DNA of 64,000 nucleotides from Microbacterium schleiferi (GCF_015565955.1 NZ_CP064760.1:558001-622000); one strand, 5' to 3'; numbered from the stretch's first letter, positions 37,852 to 47,706 are shown. The notes: generated by a model not told the origin, from the letters alone. Translations and numbers: made by a program.

Positions 37852-38388
37852 ATGCCCCGCGAGCCGAAACCGTCGTCTTTTCCGGCCATTCGCGGAGCTC
37901 TGACCTTCTACCAGGTCGCCTCGATCATCACGGGCGTGATGCTGCTGCTGTTGCTCGCGGAGATGATCCTCAAGTATTCGCCGCTGCACACTGAGCTGTT
38001 CGCCGGCGGATCGGGTGGATTCCTCTGGTTCGCTCCGGTCCTCGTCGGTCCGGGATGCGAGTGGTATTCGCTGTTCGTCCCCGGAGGTCTGGGCTGCGAC
38101 CTCGAATCGGCAGGCGACGGCGTCAACGTATCGCTGTCGATCCTCGTCGGTCACGGCTGGTTCTACGTCGTCTACCTGTTCGCGTGCTTCCGTGTGTGGA
38201 GCCTCATGCGGTGGCGTTTCCCCCGCTTCATCACCCTCGCGCTCGGCGGCATCGTGCCCTTCCTCTCCTTCTTCATGGAGGCGCGCGTCGCCCGTGAGGT
38301 CAAGGGGTATCTTGCCTCGCGTGAGACCGAGAGCCACGATCTCGCCGACCACTCAACGCTGCCCCGTCAGAACCCGACCGCATCCTAA
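37852..38388 (+). CDS. DUF3817 integral membrane protein
   Basis: A 178-residue protein with three or four membrane helices: ALTFYQVASIITGVMLLLLLAEMI, VNVSLSILVGHGWFYVVYLFACFRVW and FITLALGGIVPFLSFFMEARVA. The last matches the DUF3817 C-terminal pattern. Function unknown; it is regularly found beside guaA/guaB3 in actinobacteria. The Cys pair in GPGCEWY and GGLGCDL could form a disulfide. Confidence 0.86.
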   Translation: MPREPKPSSFPAIRGALTFYQVASIITGVMLLLLLAEMILKYSPLHTELFAGGSGGFLWFAPVLVGPGCEWYSLFVPGGLGCDLESAGDGVNVSLSILVGHGWFYVVYLFACFRVWSLMRWRFPRFITLALGGIVPFLSFFMEARVAREVKGYLASRETESHDLADHSTLPRQNPTAS

Positions 38389-38442
38389 GAACGCTCCCGA
38401 CCCACGCTCCTGACCCCCGTAGGCACCGACCGAAAGCACCCG

Positions 38443-40026
38443 GTGACAGAACAGACCGAAACCTCGCAGCGACCCGTCCTCGTCGTCGACTTCGGCGCGC
38501 AGTATGCCCAGCTCATCGCCCGCCGCGTGCGCGAAGCAGGCGTGTACAGCGAGCTGGTTCCGCACACCGCGAGCGCCGCCGAGATTGCGGCGAAGAATCC
38601 GATCGGCATCATCCTCTCGGGCGGCCCCTCGTCGGTGTACGAGCCCGGTGCGCCGACGCTCGATCCTGGCGTGTTCGATCTGAACGTGCCGACGCTGGGC
38701 ATCTGTTACGGCTTCCAGGTGATGGCGCAGGCGCTCGGCGGCGTCGTCGCGAACACCGGTCTGCGCGAGTACGGGGCGACGGATGCCAGCATCATTCGCG
38801 ACGAGAGCGTGTTGTTCGACGGTCAGCCCGCCGAGCAGAATGTGTGGATGAGCCACGGCGACCAGGTCTCGGAGGCGCCCGCCGGGTTCGATGTGCTCGC
38901 CCGGACTGGCGCGACCCCGGTCGCCGCGTTCGGCAGCGACGCGCGCCGCATGTACGGTGTGCAGTGGCATCCGGAGGTCAAGCACTCCGACCACGGCCAG
39001 CGGATCATCGAGAACTTCTTGCACAAGGCAGCGGGGCTTGCCGCCGACTGGAACAGCGGGAACGTCATCGCCGAGCAGGTCGAGCGGATTCGCGCGCAGG
39101 TCGGTTCGGGTCGGGTGCTCTCGGCCCTGTCGGGCGGAGTCGATTCTGCCGTCTCGACAGCCCTCGTCCACAAGGCCGTCGGTGATCAGCTGATCGCGGT
39201 GTTCGTCGACCACGGACTGCTGCGCAAGGGCGAGCGCGAGCAGGTCGAGCAGGACTACGTCGCCTCGACCGGGGTGCGCCTCGTGACCGTCGACGCGCGC
39301 CACACCTTCCTTGAGGCGCTTGCCGGGGTGAGCGACCCGGAGGAGAAGCGCAAGATCATCGGCCGCGAGTTCATCCGCGCGTTCGAGCGGGTGCAGCGTG
39401 AACTCGTCGATGAGGCCAAGGCCGACGGTGAGCCCATCCGGTTCCTCGTGCAGGGGACCCTCTACCCGGATGTCGTCGAGTCGGGCGGCGGCGCGGGAAC
39501 GGCGAACATCAAGAGCCACCACAACGTGGGCGGGCTTCCCGAAGACCTGCAGTTCGAGCTCGTCGAGCCGCTGCGCACCCTCTTCAAGGATGAGGTGCGT
39601 GCGATCGGCCGTGAACTCGGTCTTCCCGAGGTCATCGTGGGCCGCCAGCCCTTTCCGGGGCCGGGCCTCGGCATCCGCATCGTGGGTGAGGTTACCGCTG
39701 ACCGACTCGAGATTCTGCGTGATGCCGACGCCATCGCCCGCGAAGAGCTGACGAAGGCGGGCCTGGATGCCGAGATCTGGCAGTGCCCCGTCGTCCTCCT
39801 CGCCGACGTCAGATCGGTCGGCGTTCAGGGCGACGGGCGCACGTATGGGCATCCGATCGTGCTGCGCCCCGTCTCGAGCGAGGACGCGATGACCGCGGAC
39901 TGGACGCGGCTGCCCTACGACGTGCTCTCGCGTATCTCGAACCGCATCACGAACGAGGTGCGTGAGGTCAACCGTGTCGTGCTCGACGTCACCTCCAAGC
40001 CCCCGGGGACTATCGAGTGGGAGTGA
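38443..40026 (+). CDS. guaA: GMP synthase (glutamine-hydrolysing)
   Basis: Amidates XMP to GMP. The N-terminal class-I glutamine amidotransferase has the nucleophile Cys88 in LGICYGFQ and VQWHPEVKH. The ATP-pyrophosphatase has the P-loop [19 protein letters not shown] near residue 228. The C-terminal dimerisation domain ends in KPPGTIEWE, the standard GuaA end. GTG 38443 start, 527 residues. Its last codons are the first unit of a 71-bp tandem repeat. Confidence 0.97.
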   Translation: MTEQTETSQRPVLVVDFGAQYAQLIARRVREAGVYSELVPHTASAAEIAAKNPIGIILSGGPSSVYEPGAPTLDPGVFDLNVPTLGICYGFQVMAQALGGVVANTGLREYGATDASIIRDESVLFDGQPAEQNVWMSHGDQVSEAPAGFDVLARTGATPVAAFGSDARRMYGVQWHPEVKHSDHGQRIIENFLHKAAGLAADWNSGNVIAEQVERIRAQVGSGRVLSALSGGVDSAVSTALVHKAVGDQLIAVFVDHGLLRKGEREQVEQDYVASTGVRLVTVDARHTFLEALAGVSDPEEKRKIIGREFIRAFERVQRELVDEAKADGEPIRFLVQGTLYPDVVESGGGAGTANIKSHHNVGGLPEDLQFELVEPLRTLFKDEVRAIGRELGLPEVIVGRQPFPGPGLGIRIVGEVTADRLEILRDADAIAREELTKAGLDAEIWQCPVVLLADVRSVGVQGDGRTYGHPIVLRPVSSEDAMTADWTRLPYDVLSRISNRITNEVREVNRVVLDVTSKPPGTIEWE

Positions 40027-40168
40027 CGCGGAGCGGCGCTCACACTCGTATGGGCACTGTGTGGCACTCGACCCCGGGGACGATCGAGTGGGAGTGAAGC
40101 GAAGCGGTGCTCACACTCGTATGAGCGCAGCGTGGCACTCGACCGCGGGAGCGGGCGAGTGGGAGTAG
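40001..40168. repeat. 71-bp tandem repeat over the guaA 3' end
   Basis: Unit 1 is 40001-40071 (contains the guaA stop), unit 2 is 40072-40142, and a partial third is 40143-40168. Each carries CGAGTGGGAGTGA or a close variant and, when complete, TCACACTCGTATG. The third copy overlaps the start of the glycosyltransferase gene. Confidence 0.9.
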
Positions 40169-41565
40169 ATCCCGACGCGGCGGTCAGGCTGCCGCCGGCG
40201 CGCTATCTCGTTCTCGCGTCGCGGCTCGTGCCCGACCTCGACGGCGGGTTCACGATCTCGGTGCTGCGTCGAGCCCTTGACATGGCCGCCGCGGGCGCCG
40301 ACGTCACGCTCCTGACGGTCGACCCCGGTGAGACCGCCGATCACGACGCCCACCGAGCCGAGTGGGTGCGGCGGGGGCTCCTGGGCAGCGCGGCGGGCCT
40401 GCGCAATCTCTTCGACGATGCCCGGTCCGATCCATCGTGGCTGTACCGCGCCGCCATTCCGGGCCCCGCGCCGGCATCGCCGTGGCCTACGCGGGCGATC
40501 ACCGACGACGGTGGAGCTACCGTGCTCGAGCTCCCGATCGTGAGCGGTAACGCCGCGTGGCATCTGACGGATGCGCCGGTGCGCGTCTACGACGGCGGCG
40601 CGATGATCGGATGGTTGCCCGGTTTCGGGGGGCTCTACCGCGCGTGGCTGAATGCCCTCGGCGCCGAACCCGGGGACGACGCCTCTGACGGGCACAGCGC
40701 TCCGGTCGTCGTGCTGTGCGAGGCACGGCAGATCGGTGAGACGCTGGTCGCCGCAGGTGAACCGGCGCTTGATGCGGGCATCCGCGTGCTGCATACAACG
40801 CACGCCTGCCACGTCCTCTCGCCGTTCCGGTGGGATTCGCCGATGGATGCCGCGTGGGAGCGGTGGTTCGAGGTCGCCGACCGATTCGACGGTGTGCTGT
40901 GGCTGACATCCTCGCAGCGCGACGATGTCGAGCGCCGGTTCGGTGAGAGTCGGCTGCGCTCGTTCGTCGTGCCGCATCCTGCTCCTGCCGTGTCGGCATC
41001 CACGGATCCGGTCGCTGGCCGCATCGTCATCCTGAACTCACTGATTCCCCGCAAACGCGTCGATCACGTGCTGCGCGCGCTTCCCGCGGTGCGAGCCGCG
41101 GTGCCCGCCGCGCACCTGCGCGTGTACGGCGACGGCGCTGCCCTCGGTGAGCTTCGCGCGCTGGCGGCCGAGCTCGGTATCGACGATGCCGTCGCGTGGA
41201 CAGGCCACGTCGCCGATCCGGCGACACAGGCCTGGGCATCCGCCGACGTTCTCGTGCTCGCGAGCACGAACGAAGGTCAACCCCTCGTCGTGCTCGAGGC
41301 GCTCGCAGCGGGGGTTCCCGTCGTTGCGTACGACATGCCGTATGGGCCGCGCGACACCCTCGCGCGCGGTGGCGGGGTGCTTGTTGACGATGGCGATGTG
41401 GACGCTCTGGCTGCCGCGCTCATCGACGTGCTCTCGGATCGGGAGCGTCGCGCCGAGCTCGCCGCCGAGGGGCGAGCTGCCGCCGCCCGCATGGACGCTG
41501 CAGCATCCATGCGGGCCCTGGGGGATGCTGTCCGTGCCGCCCTGGCGTCTCCCGCGCCGCGCTGA
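40159..41565 (+). CDS. GT4-family glycosyltransferase
   Basis: A GT-B fold enzyme of about 468 residues with the GT4 C-terminal pattern: ILNSLIPRKRVDHVLRALP, AWTGHVADPATQAWASADVLVLASTNEGQPLVVLEALAAGVPVVAYD. The donor-contacting Glu-x7-Glu is EGQPLVVLE. The N-terminal half (LVPDLDGGFTISVLRRA) recalls TagE-like poly(glycerol-phosphate) glucosyltransferases, so a cell-wall polymer acceptor is possible. The start is uncertain: GTG 40159 is inside the 71-bp repeat copy, and another GTG is at 40132. Confidence 0.85.
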   Translation: MGVDPDAAVRLPPARYLVLASRLVPDLDGGFTISVLRRALDMAAAGADVTLLTVDPGETADHDAHRAEWVRRGLLGSAAGLRNLFDDARSDPSWLYRAAIPGPAPASPWPTRAITDDGGATVLELPIVSGNAAWHLTDAPVRVYDGGAMIGWLPGFGGLYRAWLNALGAEPGDDASDGHSAPVVVLCEARQIGETLVAAGEPALDAGIRVLHTTHACHVLSPFRWDSPMDAAWERWFEVADRFDGVLWLTSSQRDDVERRFGESRLRSFVVPHPAPAVSASTDPVAGRIVILNSLIPRKRVDHVLRALPAVRAAVPAAHLRVYGDGAALGELRALAAELGIDDAVAWTGHVADPATQAWASADVLVLASTNEGQPLVVLEALAAGVPVVAYDMPYGPRDTLARGGGVLVDDGDVDALAAALIDVLSDRERRAELAAEGRAAAARMDAAASMRALGDAVRAALASPAPR

Positions 41566-41590
41566 CCGCCGCCACTCTCGCCTGCCGAGG

Positions 41591-41710
41591 ACGCGAGTCG
41601 CAACGGCGCATGTGTCGGCCGACACCCCGCGCGTCGATCCGAGGATGCGGCGCGCCGCGACATCCGTGCGCCGTTGCGACGTGCGCTGTTGCGACGGTGG
41701 CCGTTGCGAC
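41591..41710. repeat. family G inverted repeat plus 15-bp tandem repeat
   Basis: GTCGCAACGGCGCA at 41597-41610 is inverted at 41667-41680 (TGCGCCGTTGCGAC). Three adjacent 15-mers (41666-41710) read GTGCGCCGTTGCGAC and two variants. Confidence 0.75.
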
Positions 41711-41735
41711 GATGGCGCCACAGGTCGACGGATGC

Positions 41736-41774
41736 AGAAGGGCCGCCCGACTCCGAGGAGTGGGCGGCCCTTCT
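41736..41774 (-). terminator. terminator of the Bax1-I gene
   Basis: AGAAGGGCCGCCCGACTCC pairs with GAGTGGGCGGCCCTTCT around a 3-base loop, 14 bp after the minus-strand stop. Confidence 0.85.
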
Positions 41775-41787
41775 GGGGATCAGCGCG

Positions 41788-42723
41788 TCAGTTGCTGCCG
41801 CGGAGGATCGCGAGAATGCGCAGGATCTCGATGTAGAGCCACACGACGGTGACCATGATGCCGAAGGCACCGAGCCACGCGTACTGACGCGGGGCGCCGT
41901 TACGCACGCCCTGCTGGATCGAGTCGAAGTCGAGCACGAGCGAGTACGCCGCCATGATGACTACCAGCACGCCGATGACAAGGCCGAGCGGGAGCCAGCC
42001 GAACAGCTGCACGCTGTAGAGGCCGAACGGTCCGCCGCTGTCGGGCCCGTTGAACGCACCGAACATCATCATGATGACGTTCACGAGCGAGAACACCAGG
42101 TAGCCGATCATCGCGACCATGAAGATCTTCGTGGCCTTCTTCGAGGCCCGGACCTTTCCGCTCGCGAACAGGGCGAGGGTGACACCAACCACGGCCAGAG
42201 TTCCGATGGTTGCCTGCAAGACGATGCCGGACCAGATGAACTCGAAGAACGCCGAGATGGAACCGACAAACAGACCCTCGAAGGCCGCGTAGCCCCAGAT
42301 CAGTGCGGGGCGAATCTTCTTACGCGACGTGAAGATCACGACCATCGCGAGCACGAAACCGCCGAGCGCACCGATGAGCCACGGCGCCATCGACGGCATG
42401 CTGGTCGGGTCGGTCGGGTTGACCGTCGCCATCGACCACATCCAGCCGACGACAGCGGTCACCAGCAGGATCGCGAACAGGCCGATCGTCTTGATGACGG
42501 TGTCTTCGACCGTCATCCGCCCGGTCTCGATCGCGCCTGCCGACGGAGCCGCGTAGGCGCCCTCAAGCCGGGCGTTGACGGCGGCGTCCGTCGCGGCAGC
42601 CTGAGCCGATGCGCTCTGCGTCTGCGTTCCGAAGCCGCCCTGGCCGCTCGTCGGGAAAGCACGGCCCGCGCCCTGCTCCTGGAACGCGGGGTTGTTGAAT
42701 GCGGGGTTGTTTCCAGCCGCCAC
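41788..42723 (-). CDS. Bax inhibitor-1/YccA family membrane protein
   Basis: The 311-residue protein has a ~70-residue Asn/Gln/Ala-rich cytoplasmic N-terminus and seven hydrophobic segments. Bax1-I hallmarks are GYAAFEGLFVGSISAFFE, KKATKIFMVAMIGYLVFSLVN and YSLVLDFDSIQQGVRNGAPRQYAWLGAFG. These proteins are thought to act as Ca2+ leak channels or to protect membrane proteins; the role in actinobacteria is unknown. Single-gene unit with its own terminator. Confidence 0.93.
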   Translation of the reverse strand: MAAGNNPAFNNPAFQEQGAGRAFPTSGQGGFGTQTQSASAQAAATDAAVNARLEGAYAAPSAGAIETGRMTVEDTVIKTIGLFAILLVTAVVGWMWSMATVNPTDPTSMPSMAPWLIGALGGFVLAMVVIFTSRKKIRPALIWGYAAFEGLFVGSISAFFEFIWSGIVLQATIGTLAVVGVTLALFASGKVRASKKATKIFMVAMIGYLVFSLVNVIMMMFGAFNGPDSGGPFGLYSVQLFGWLPLGLVIGVLVVIMAAYSLVLDFDSIQQGVRNGAPRQYAWLGAFGIMVTVVWLYIEILRILAILRGSN

Positions 42724-42833
42724 GAGTTCTCACACTCCAAAGTTCGTGAAAAACAGCCGTCTGCTGTTGATCAAGGCTATCGGACGGGCGTGCTCGAATG
42801 ACCCGAGGGCGCTGTGAAGCCGCTATGAACGAG

Positions 42834-42839
42834 TAGCCT
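42834..42839 (+). promoter_or_regulatory. -10 box of a leaderless promoter (phosphodiesterase)
   Basis: TAGCCT, 6 bases, then GTG 42846. Confidence 0.55.
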
Positions 42840-42845
42840 GGCGGC

Positions 42846-43835
42846 GTGACCCGGCCCCTCATCATCGGCCACCGCGGAGCGCCCGGCTACCGTCCCGAAC
42901 ACACGCGGAGCTCGTATGAGCTCGCGATCCAGATGGGCGTGGATGCCGTCGAACCCGACGTCGTGGTCTCGCGCGACGGCGTGCTCGTCATCCGTCACGA
43001 GAACGAGCTGTCCACGACGACGGATGTCGCTGACCGACCGGAGTTCGCGGATCGGCGCACCACGAGGCGGATCGACGGGCTCGAGCACGTCGGGTGGTTC
43101 ACCGAGGACTTCACGTGGGATGAGTTGGCGAGGCTTCGCTGCCGGGAGCGGATCCCGGGCATCCGTCCGGACAGCGCGGCCTTCGATGACGAGGAGCCGC
43201 CGCTGCGGCTGCGGGATCTGCTCGTGCTGCTCGACGAGCATCGCGCTGGCGGGCGCGACGTCATCCCGGTCGTCGAGATCAAGCACGCCACCTATTTCGC
43301 GTCCCAGGGCTGGGACCTCGCTGCCCTCCTCGACGACGAGCTGCGCGCGGCGGGATGGCGGGGGCGCCGCGTGGTGATCGAGTCGTTCGAGCTCACCGTG
43401 CTGCGGCAGCTGCGCGCCCGGGTCGCGCGGGCCGACCTGGTGTTCCTCCTCGAGATGGAGGGCGCTCCGGTGGACCAGGTCGCCGTCCTGGGATCGGACG
43501 CGCGCGGCTACGCCGACTGGCTGAGGCCCGACGGGGTGGAGCTCCTGGCGGCAGAGGTCCACGGGATCAGCCTCGATAAGACCGTCGTCCTCGCTCCCGA
43601 TGCAGACGGTCGTGCCACCGGCCCGGCTGCGGTCGTGGCCCAGGCTCAGGAGCGCGGGCTCGCCGTCTTCGCGTGGACGTGTCGGCCCGAGAACGCGTTC
43701 CTCATTCCGGAGTTTCGGACCGGAGGCCTCGCCGAGTACGGCAACTGGCGGGGCGAGTGGGGGGTGCTGCGCCGCGCCGGACTCGACGGTGTATTCGTCG
43801 ACCACCCCGATCTGGGGGTCGCGTACTTCGCGTGA
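42846..43835 (+). CDS. glycerophosphodiester phosphodiesterase
   Basis: GDPD-fold TIM-barrel enzyme of 329 residues that hydrolyses glycerophosphodiesters to glycerol-3-phosphate and an alcohol. The catalytic His-Arg and His are in IIGHRGAPGYRPEHT, metal ligands in VDAVEPDVVVSRDGVLVIRHE, and the C-terminal W in VFAWTCRPEN plus GLDGVFVDHPDLG. No signal peptide, so it is cytosolic. Confidence 0.93.
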   Translation: MTRPLIIGHRGAPGYRPEHTRSSYELAIQMGVDAVEPDVVVSRDGVLVIRHENELSTTTDVADRPEFADRRTTRRIDGLEHVGWFTEDFTWDELARLRCRERIPGIRPDSAAFDDEEPPLRLRDLLVLLDEHRAGGRDVIPVVEIKHATYFASQGWDLAALLDDELRAAGWRGRRVVIESFELTVLRQLRARVARADLVFLLEMEGAPVDQVAVLGSDARGYADWLRPDGVELLAAEVHGISLDKTVVLAPDADGRATGPAAVVAQAQERGLAVFAWTCRPENAFLIPEFRTGGLAEYGNWRGEWGVLRRAGLDGVFVDHPDLGVAYFA

Positions 43836-43887
43836 TTGCTTGACACCCCGTACCTCACCGGGCACGGTTGAGGCAGGGGTGACCTCA

Positions 43888-45584
43888 ATGGACCAGACAA
43901 CCCGCGGCGGACATGGTCGTCCGGCAGTCATTGACACGCGCAGCCGTGGGCATGAGGCTGCGGGCTCGCCGGTGACGTTGCGGACCCAGCCGTGGACTCA
44001 GCTGGCGTTGCTGGCTGCAGCCGTCGGGGTGGTCGTCGCTGCCCATGCGTTCGGAGCCGACATGTTCACGTCGAGCGCCGTCATCGGACTGGGCATCATC
44101 GTCGGCGGTGCGGTCGTGATCGTGATCCTGGCTCGGATCCGGCCGCGGGAACACACCGCCTGGGTTGCGGTGATCCCGCTCAGCGACTTGGTCGGGATCC
44201 CAATCATTCGCAACGCAGCGGTCGAGCTCGTCGACGGCGTCGGGTTCATGATGGTGTTCCCGTTGGTCTGGCTCGGCGCGGCGTTCCCCCTGCCCGCGAT
44301 CGCGCTGGGGATCGTGCTCGCGGGGGCGATACCGCTGTCCCCGGCGCTCATCGCCGGACGCGCGCCCGGCTCGGCCCCGGAATGGATCGCCTTCGGGTCT
44401 TCTTCGCGTTCGCAGCGCTGATCGCATTGTCGGCCTTCGTCACGTCGCATCAGCTGCGACGCGAGGTGTCGCATCGTCACGCTGCGCTCGCGGCCTCGCG
44501 GGAGGCATCCGAGGCCCGGGAGCGGCTATCCGCGATCTTCCAGGCGGTATCCGAGGCGACAAAGGATGCCGTCATCGTGTTCGACCCGGACGGCCGAGTG
44601 CTCACCGCAAACGGATTAGCCCATCGCCTGGCGCGGCGAGCGGGAGTCGCCCTCGAGGGCTCGTCCTTCTCGCGGGGCCGGTGGGTGTACTCGGCGGATC
44701 GGCGGACGCCGTTGCTGCTGTCCCGCGACGCGATCTCGGATCTTGCGCGCAGACCCGGCGTTCGTGCGCGGATCGCCTGGTTGGGCGAGCGTGACCAGGT
44801 AGCCGTCAGTTACTCCGCGCATCCGATCGCTCACGACGGCGAATCGCTCGGATACGTGCTGATCGCCCACGACGTCACAGATCTCGTCGAGGCGATTGAG
44901 GTGCGGGACCGCTTCCTGGACTCGGTGAGTCACGAACTGCGCACGCCGCTGACAGTTCTCATGGGCGAGACGGAGCTCGCCCAGATGGAGGACGTGTCCG
45001 CGAAGGTCGCCTCACGCCTCGAGCGTGTGGATCAGGCAGCCCAGCGGCTCTTCGCCACCGTGGAGCATCTGCTGTCCGCATACCGCACGGCGGTGCGCGC
45101 GCTTCCGCAGACGACGAGCGTTGCGCTGACCGTCGGGGATGTCGTGGAGCGGGAAGCGGCCCTCGCGCGGGAGCGCGACGTGCGCGTGCGGTTCGCTGAC
45201 CACGGCGTCGGCACCGCGAGCGTGGATGCCCGGAGCCTCAGGGCGATCCTCGACGAACTCCTCCGCAACGCTGTCCTCTATTCGCCGCCCGGTGCCACGG
45301 TGTCGATCGACACGCGGCGCGATCAGGACCGGCCGGTCGTCGAGATCACCGACGGTGGAGCCGGGATGAGCGAGACCGAGCGCCGCCGCGCCTTCGACCG
45401 CTTCTATCGCACCGACTTCGCCCGTGAACACGCCATTCCAGGGGTGGGGCTCGGACTGTCGATCGCGCAGAGCCTCGCGGAGGGAAACGACGTCTCGATC
45501 GAGCTGGAGCCGGCGCCGGAGGGAGGCACCCGTGCGCGCGTGTGTCTGCCACCGGCGCTGCGTCCCGGGGAGGAGGCGGCCTGA
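43888..45584 (+). CDS. membrane sensor histidine kinase 1 of a tandem pair (frame interrupted by an apparent 1-base deletion)
   Basis: The N-terminal ~180 residues have about six hydrophobic segments. A linker helix, a PAS-like sensor (SEATKDAVIVFDPDGRVLTANG), a HisKA domain with the phospho-His in SVSHELRTPLTVLMGE (near residue 348), and a HATPase domain (N box RNAVLYSPPGA, G1 TDGGAGM, G2 GVGLGLSI) follow. The frame breaks after PEWIAFG. Adding one G to GGG at 44395-44397 continues it as VFFAFAALIALSAFVTS, total 565 residues. Closely related to the next gene; no response regulator is adjacent. Confidence 0.88.
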
Positions 45585-45723
45585 CCGATGGCGGGTTCGC
45601 CGGCGCCCCGTCCATGGATCCGGCGTCGAGTCCGGTACTGCGGCGTCACCACACGCGCAGCAGTCCTTGACAGATCCATGCCTGGCCGACAGGGTGAGCC
45701 AGACGGGTCTAAGGGATGATGCA

Positions 45724-47409
45724 GTGGTGAAGCGGGAAGCGGCGATCGGGGATCCGATCGTGCGCCTGCGTCATCAGCCGCACCTGCAGGCGGGGCTCGT
45801 GATTGCCGCATGTGTCGTCCTGCTGGTCGATGGCCTGCGCGGGGGGAACTGGTCGTACTGGTACGCCATCGACGGCCTGGCGGTCCTGGTCGTCGGACTC
45901 GGTGTCATGATCTTCGTCGCCGTCACGCGGCCATCCGGGCCGGGTCGCTGGATCGCCGTCGTTCCCCTGGCCGACGTCATCGGTGTCGCGCTCATCTGGC
46001 CCGGTGTGCAAGGCGTCGTTCCATCGGCGGCGCTGCTGTTCCTGCCGCCACTCATGTGGATCGGGCTCGCTTTCTCCATTCCGATCGCCGCTTTCGGTGT
46101 CGCGCTGACGTTCGTCGCACCCCTCGTCACACTCGCGCAGGAAGGGGGCCTTTCGCTCTCCGACGATGCCCTCCTGAGCGTGCCGGTGTTTCCGCTGGTG
46201 GGTGCGCTCATTGCCGCGTCAGCTCATGTGGTCGGGCGTCTGCTGCGGAGGGAATTCGAGCGGGGCGCCGAGGCGTACGACCGAGTCCTGGTCACCATGC
46301 GAGCACAGCGGGACCAGGCCGAGGTATTCCGATCCGTGCTCGACGCGAGTCCCAACGCGATTGCTGTCATGACGCCGCGAGGCCGCATCCTGCACCGCAA
46401 CGACTCCTTCGATTCACTGGTCGAGCGCGCCGGACTCGAGGCGGCAACCGACTGGTCGGATGGTCCGGCTTCCCACGTCTACGGCGAGGACCGGAGGACT
46501 CGCGTGCTGCTCGACCGGCAGATGCTGGCACGGGTCGCCAGCATCTGCCGGTCGAGCAGCGAGCGGCGCACGATCTGGGTCGGGTCGCCCGGTGACCAGC
46601 GGGCGATGAGCGTCACGGTCAGGCCGATCGCCCGCGGTGACGACACCATCGGTGCGGCGTTCATCGCCGCCGACATCACCAGCCTTGTCGACGCGGTGGA
46701 CGTGCGAGATCGTTTCCTCGACATCGCCGGTCATGAACTGAGGACACCGCTCACGGTCCTGCTGGGCGAACTGGATCTCCTCGACCTCGACGGAGCGCCA
46801 GCCGGGCAACGCGCGCGTCTCACCCGGATCGAGGCTGCAGCAACGAGGCTGCGGAACATTGTCGACAAGGTCATCGCTGCAGGTCGCCAGCAGGTGTCTG
46901 CATCTCGGGAGGTGACCGATGCGTCGTTGATCGTGGCGCAGGCGGTGGCCAACTGGCGGGCTGCCGCCGACGAGCTGCGGGTCGACCTCTCGATCCGGGA
47001 GATGTCCACGTTCCTGGCATACGTCGACTCCTCCCTGTTGCGCCGTGCGCTCGAGGAGGTGCTCTCGAACGCCCTGCGCTTCACGCCACCGGGTGGAGCC
47101 GTCCGCGTGAGCGTAGAGCGCGAGGATGGGCAACCCGTGATCGTCGTGAGCGATACGGGCATCGGGATGACGCCGGGGGAGCAGCGGCGCATCTTCGAGA
47201 AGTTCTATCGCACCGAGAGTGCCCACCGCAGCCAGATCCCCGGCTCGGGATTGGGGCTGCACATCGTTCGTACGATCTGTGACCAGTGCGGGATCGACGT
47301 GTCCGTGCGGTCCGCGCCCGGGCGGGGGACATCCGTGCGACTCGCGCTTCCGTCCGCGAACCGGGCCCCGAAGCCGGCGCCGGATCGCGATGTCCGCCCG
47401 GGTCGCTGA
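45724..47409 (+). CDS. membrane sensor histidine kinase 2 of a tandem pair
   Basis: The 561-residue paralogue of the preceding kinase has the same order: about six hydrophobic segments, a PAS-like region (VLDASPNAIAVMTPRGRILHRND), HisKA (AGHELRTPLTVLLGELDL, His near 337) and HATPase (SNALRFTPPGG, DTGIGM, GSGLGLHI). GTG 45724 follows AAGGGA. Residues around LLDRQMLARVASICRSSS are encoded by a perfect 24-bp inverted repeat (46506-46560). The stop abuts the convergent gene's stop as TGATCA. The signal and partner regulator are unknown. Confidence 0.9.
   Translation: MVKREAAIGDPIVRLRHQPHLQAGLVIAACVVLLVDGLRGGNWSYWYAIDGLAVLVVGLGVMIFVAVTRPSGPGRWIAVVPLADVIGVALIWPGVQGVVPSAALLFLPPLMWIGLAFSIPIAAFGVALTFVAPLVTLAQEGGLSLSDDALLSVPVFPLVGALIAASAHVVGRLLRREFERGAEAYDRVLVTMRAQRDQAEVFRSVLDASPNAIAVMTPRGRILHRNDSFDSLVERAGLEAATDWSDGPASHVYGEDRRTRVLLDRQMLARVASICRSSSERRTIWVGSPGDQRAMSVTVRPIARGDDTIGAAFIAADITSLVDAVDVRDRFLDIAGHELRTPLTVLLGELDLLDLDGAPAGQRARLTRIEAAATRLRNIVDKVIAAGRQQVSASREVTDASLIVAQAVANWRAAADELRVDLSIREMSTFLAYVDSSLLRRALEEVLSNALRFTPPGGAVRVSVEREDGQPVIVVSDTGIGMTPGEQRRIFEKFYRTESAHRSQIPGSGLGLHIVRTICDQCGIDVSVRSAPGRGTSVRLALPSANRAPKPAPDRDVRPGR
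46506..46560. repeat. perfect 24-bp inverted repeat inside histidine kinase 2
   Basis: The arm 46506-46529 is exactly complementary to 46537-46560 with a 7-base loop (ACGGGTC). It lies between the PAS-like region and the HisKA domain in an otherwise normal coding sequence. Confidence 0.97.
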
Positions 47410-47706
47410 TCACGCGTGGGCGACCGAACGCAGCGTCGTGTCCCGCACGAGATCCCTCACGACACGGGGAACATCGTCGAGCGCGATCTCGACGCCGACT
47501 CCGCGCCCTGCGTCGATGACGAGCCACGACTGATCCTCGTCCGCGCGTCGCAGGATGCCGACCTCGAGGTCCACGTCGTCCCCGGCATCCGCTGAGTCCA
47601 CACTGCGGACGCGTGCTCGTATCGCGACGCCCGGGCTGCGGTGATCCTCGTCCGCCGAATGGTTCGTCGCCGCGTGCGCCGTTGCGCACCAGCCGTACTC
47701 GCACAT
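47410..47706 (-). CDS. small DUF6907-like protein
   Basis: A 98-residue protein with YGWCATAHAA followed by a HS-D-DH cluster near the N-terminus, resembling the WCxxxH motif of DUF6907 proteins of actinobacteria. The remainder (VDLEVGILRRADEDQSWLVID, VEIALDDVPRVVRDLV) looks like a small beta-alpha domain. AAGGAG stands 5 bases before the ATG. Its stop codon directly abuts that of the convergent kinase. Function unknown. Confidence 0.7.
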   Translation of the reverse strand: MCEYGWCATAHAATNHSADEDHRSPGVAIRARVRSVDSADAGDDVDLEVGILRRADEDQSWLVIDAGRGVGVEIALDDVPRVVRDLVRDTTLRSVAHA

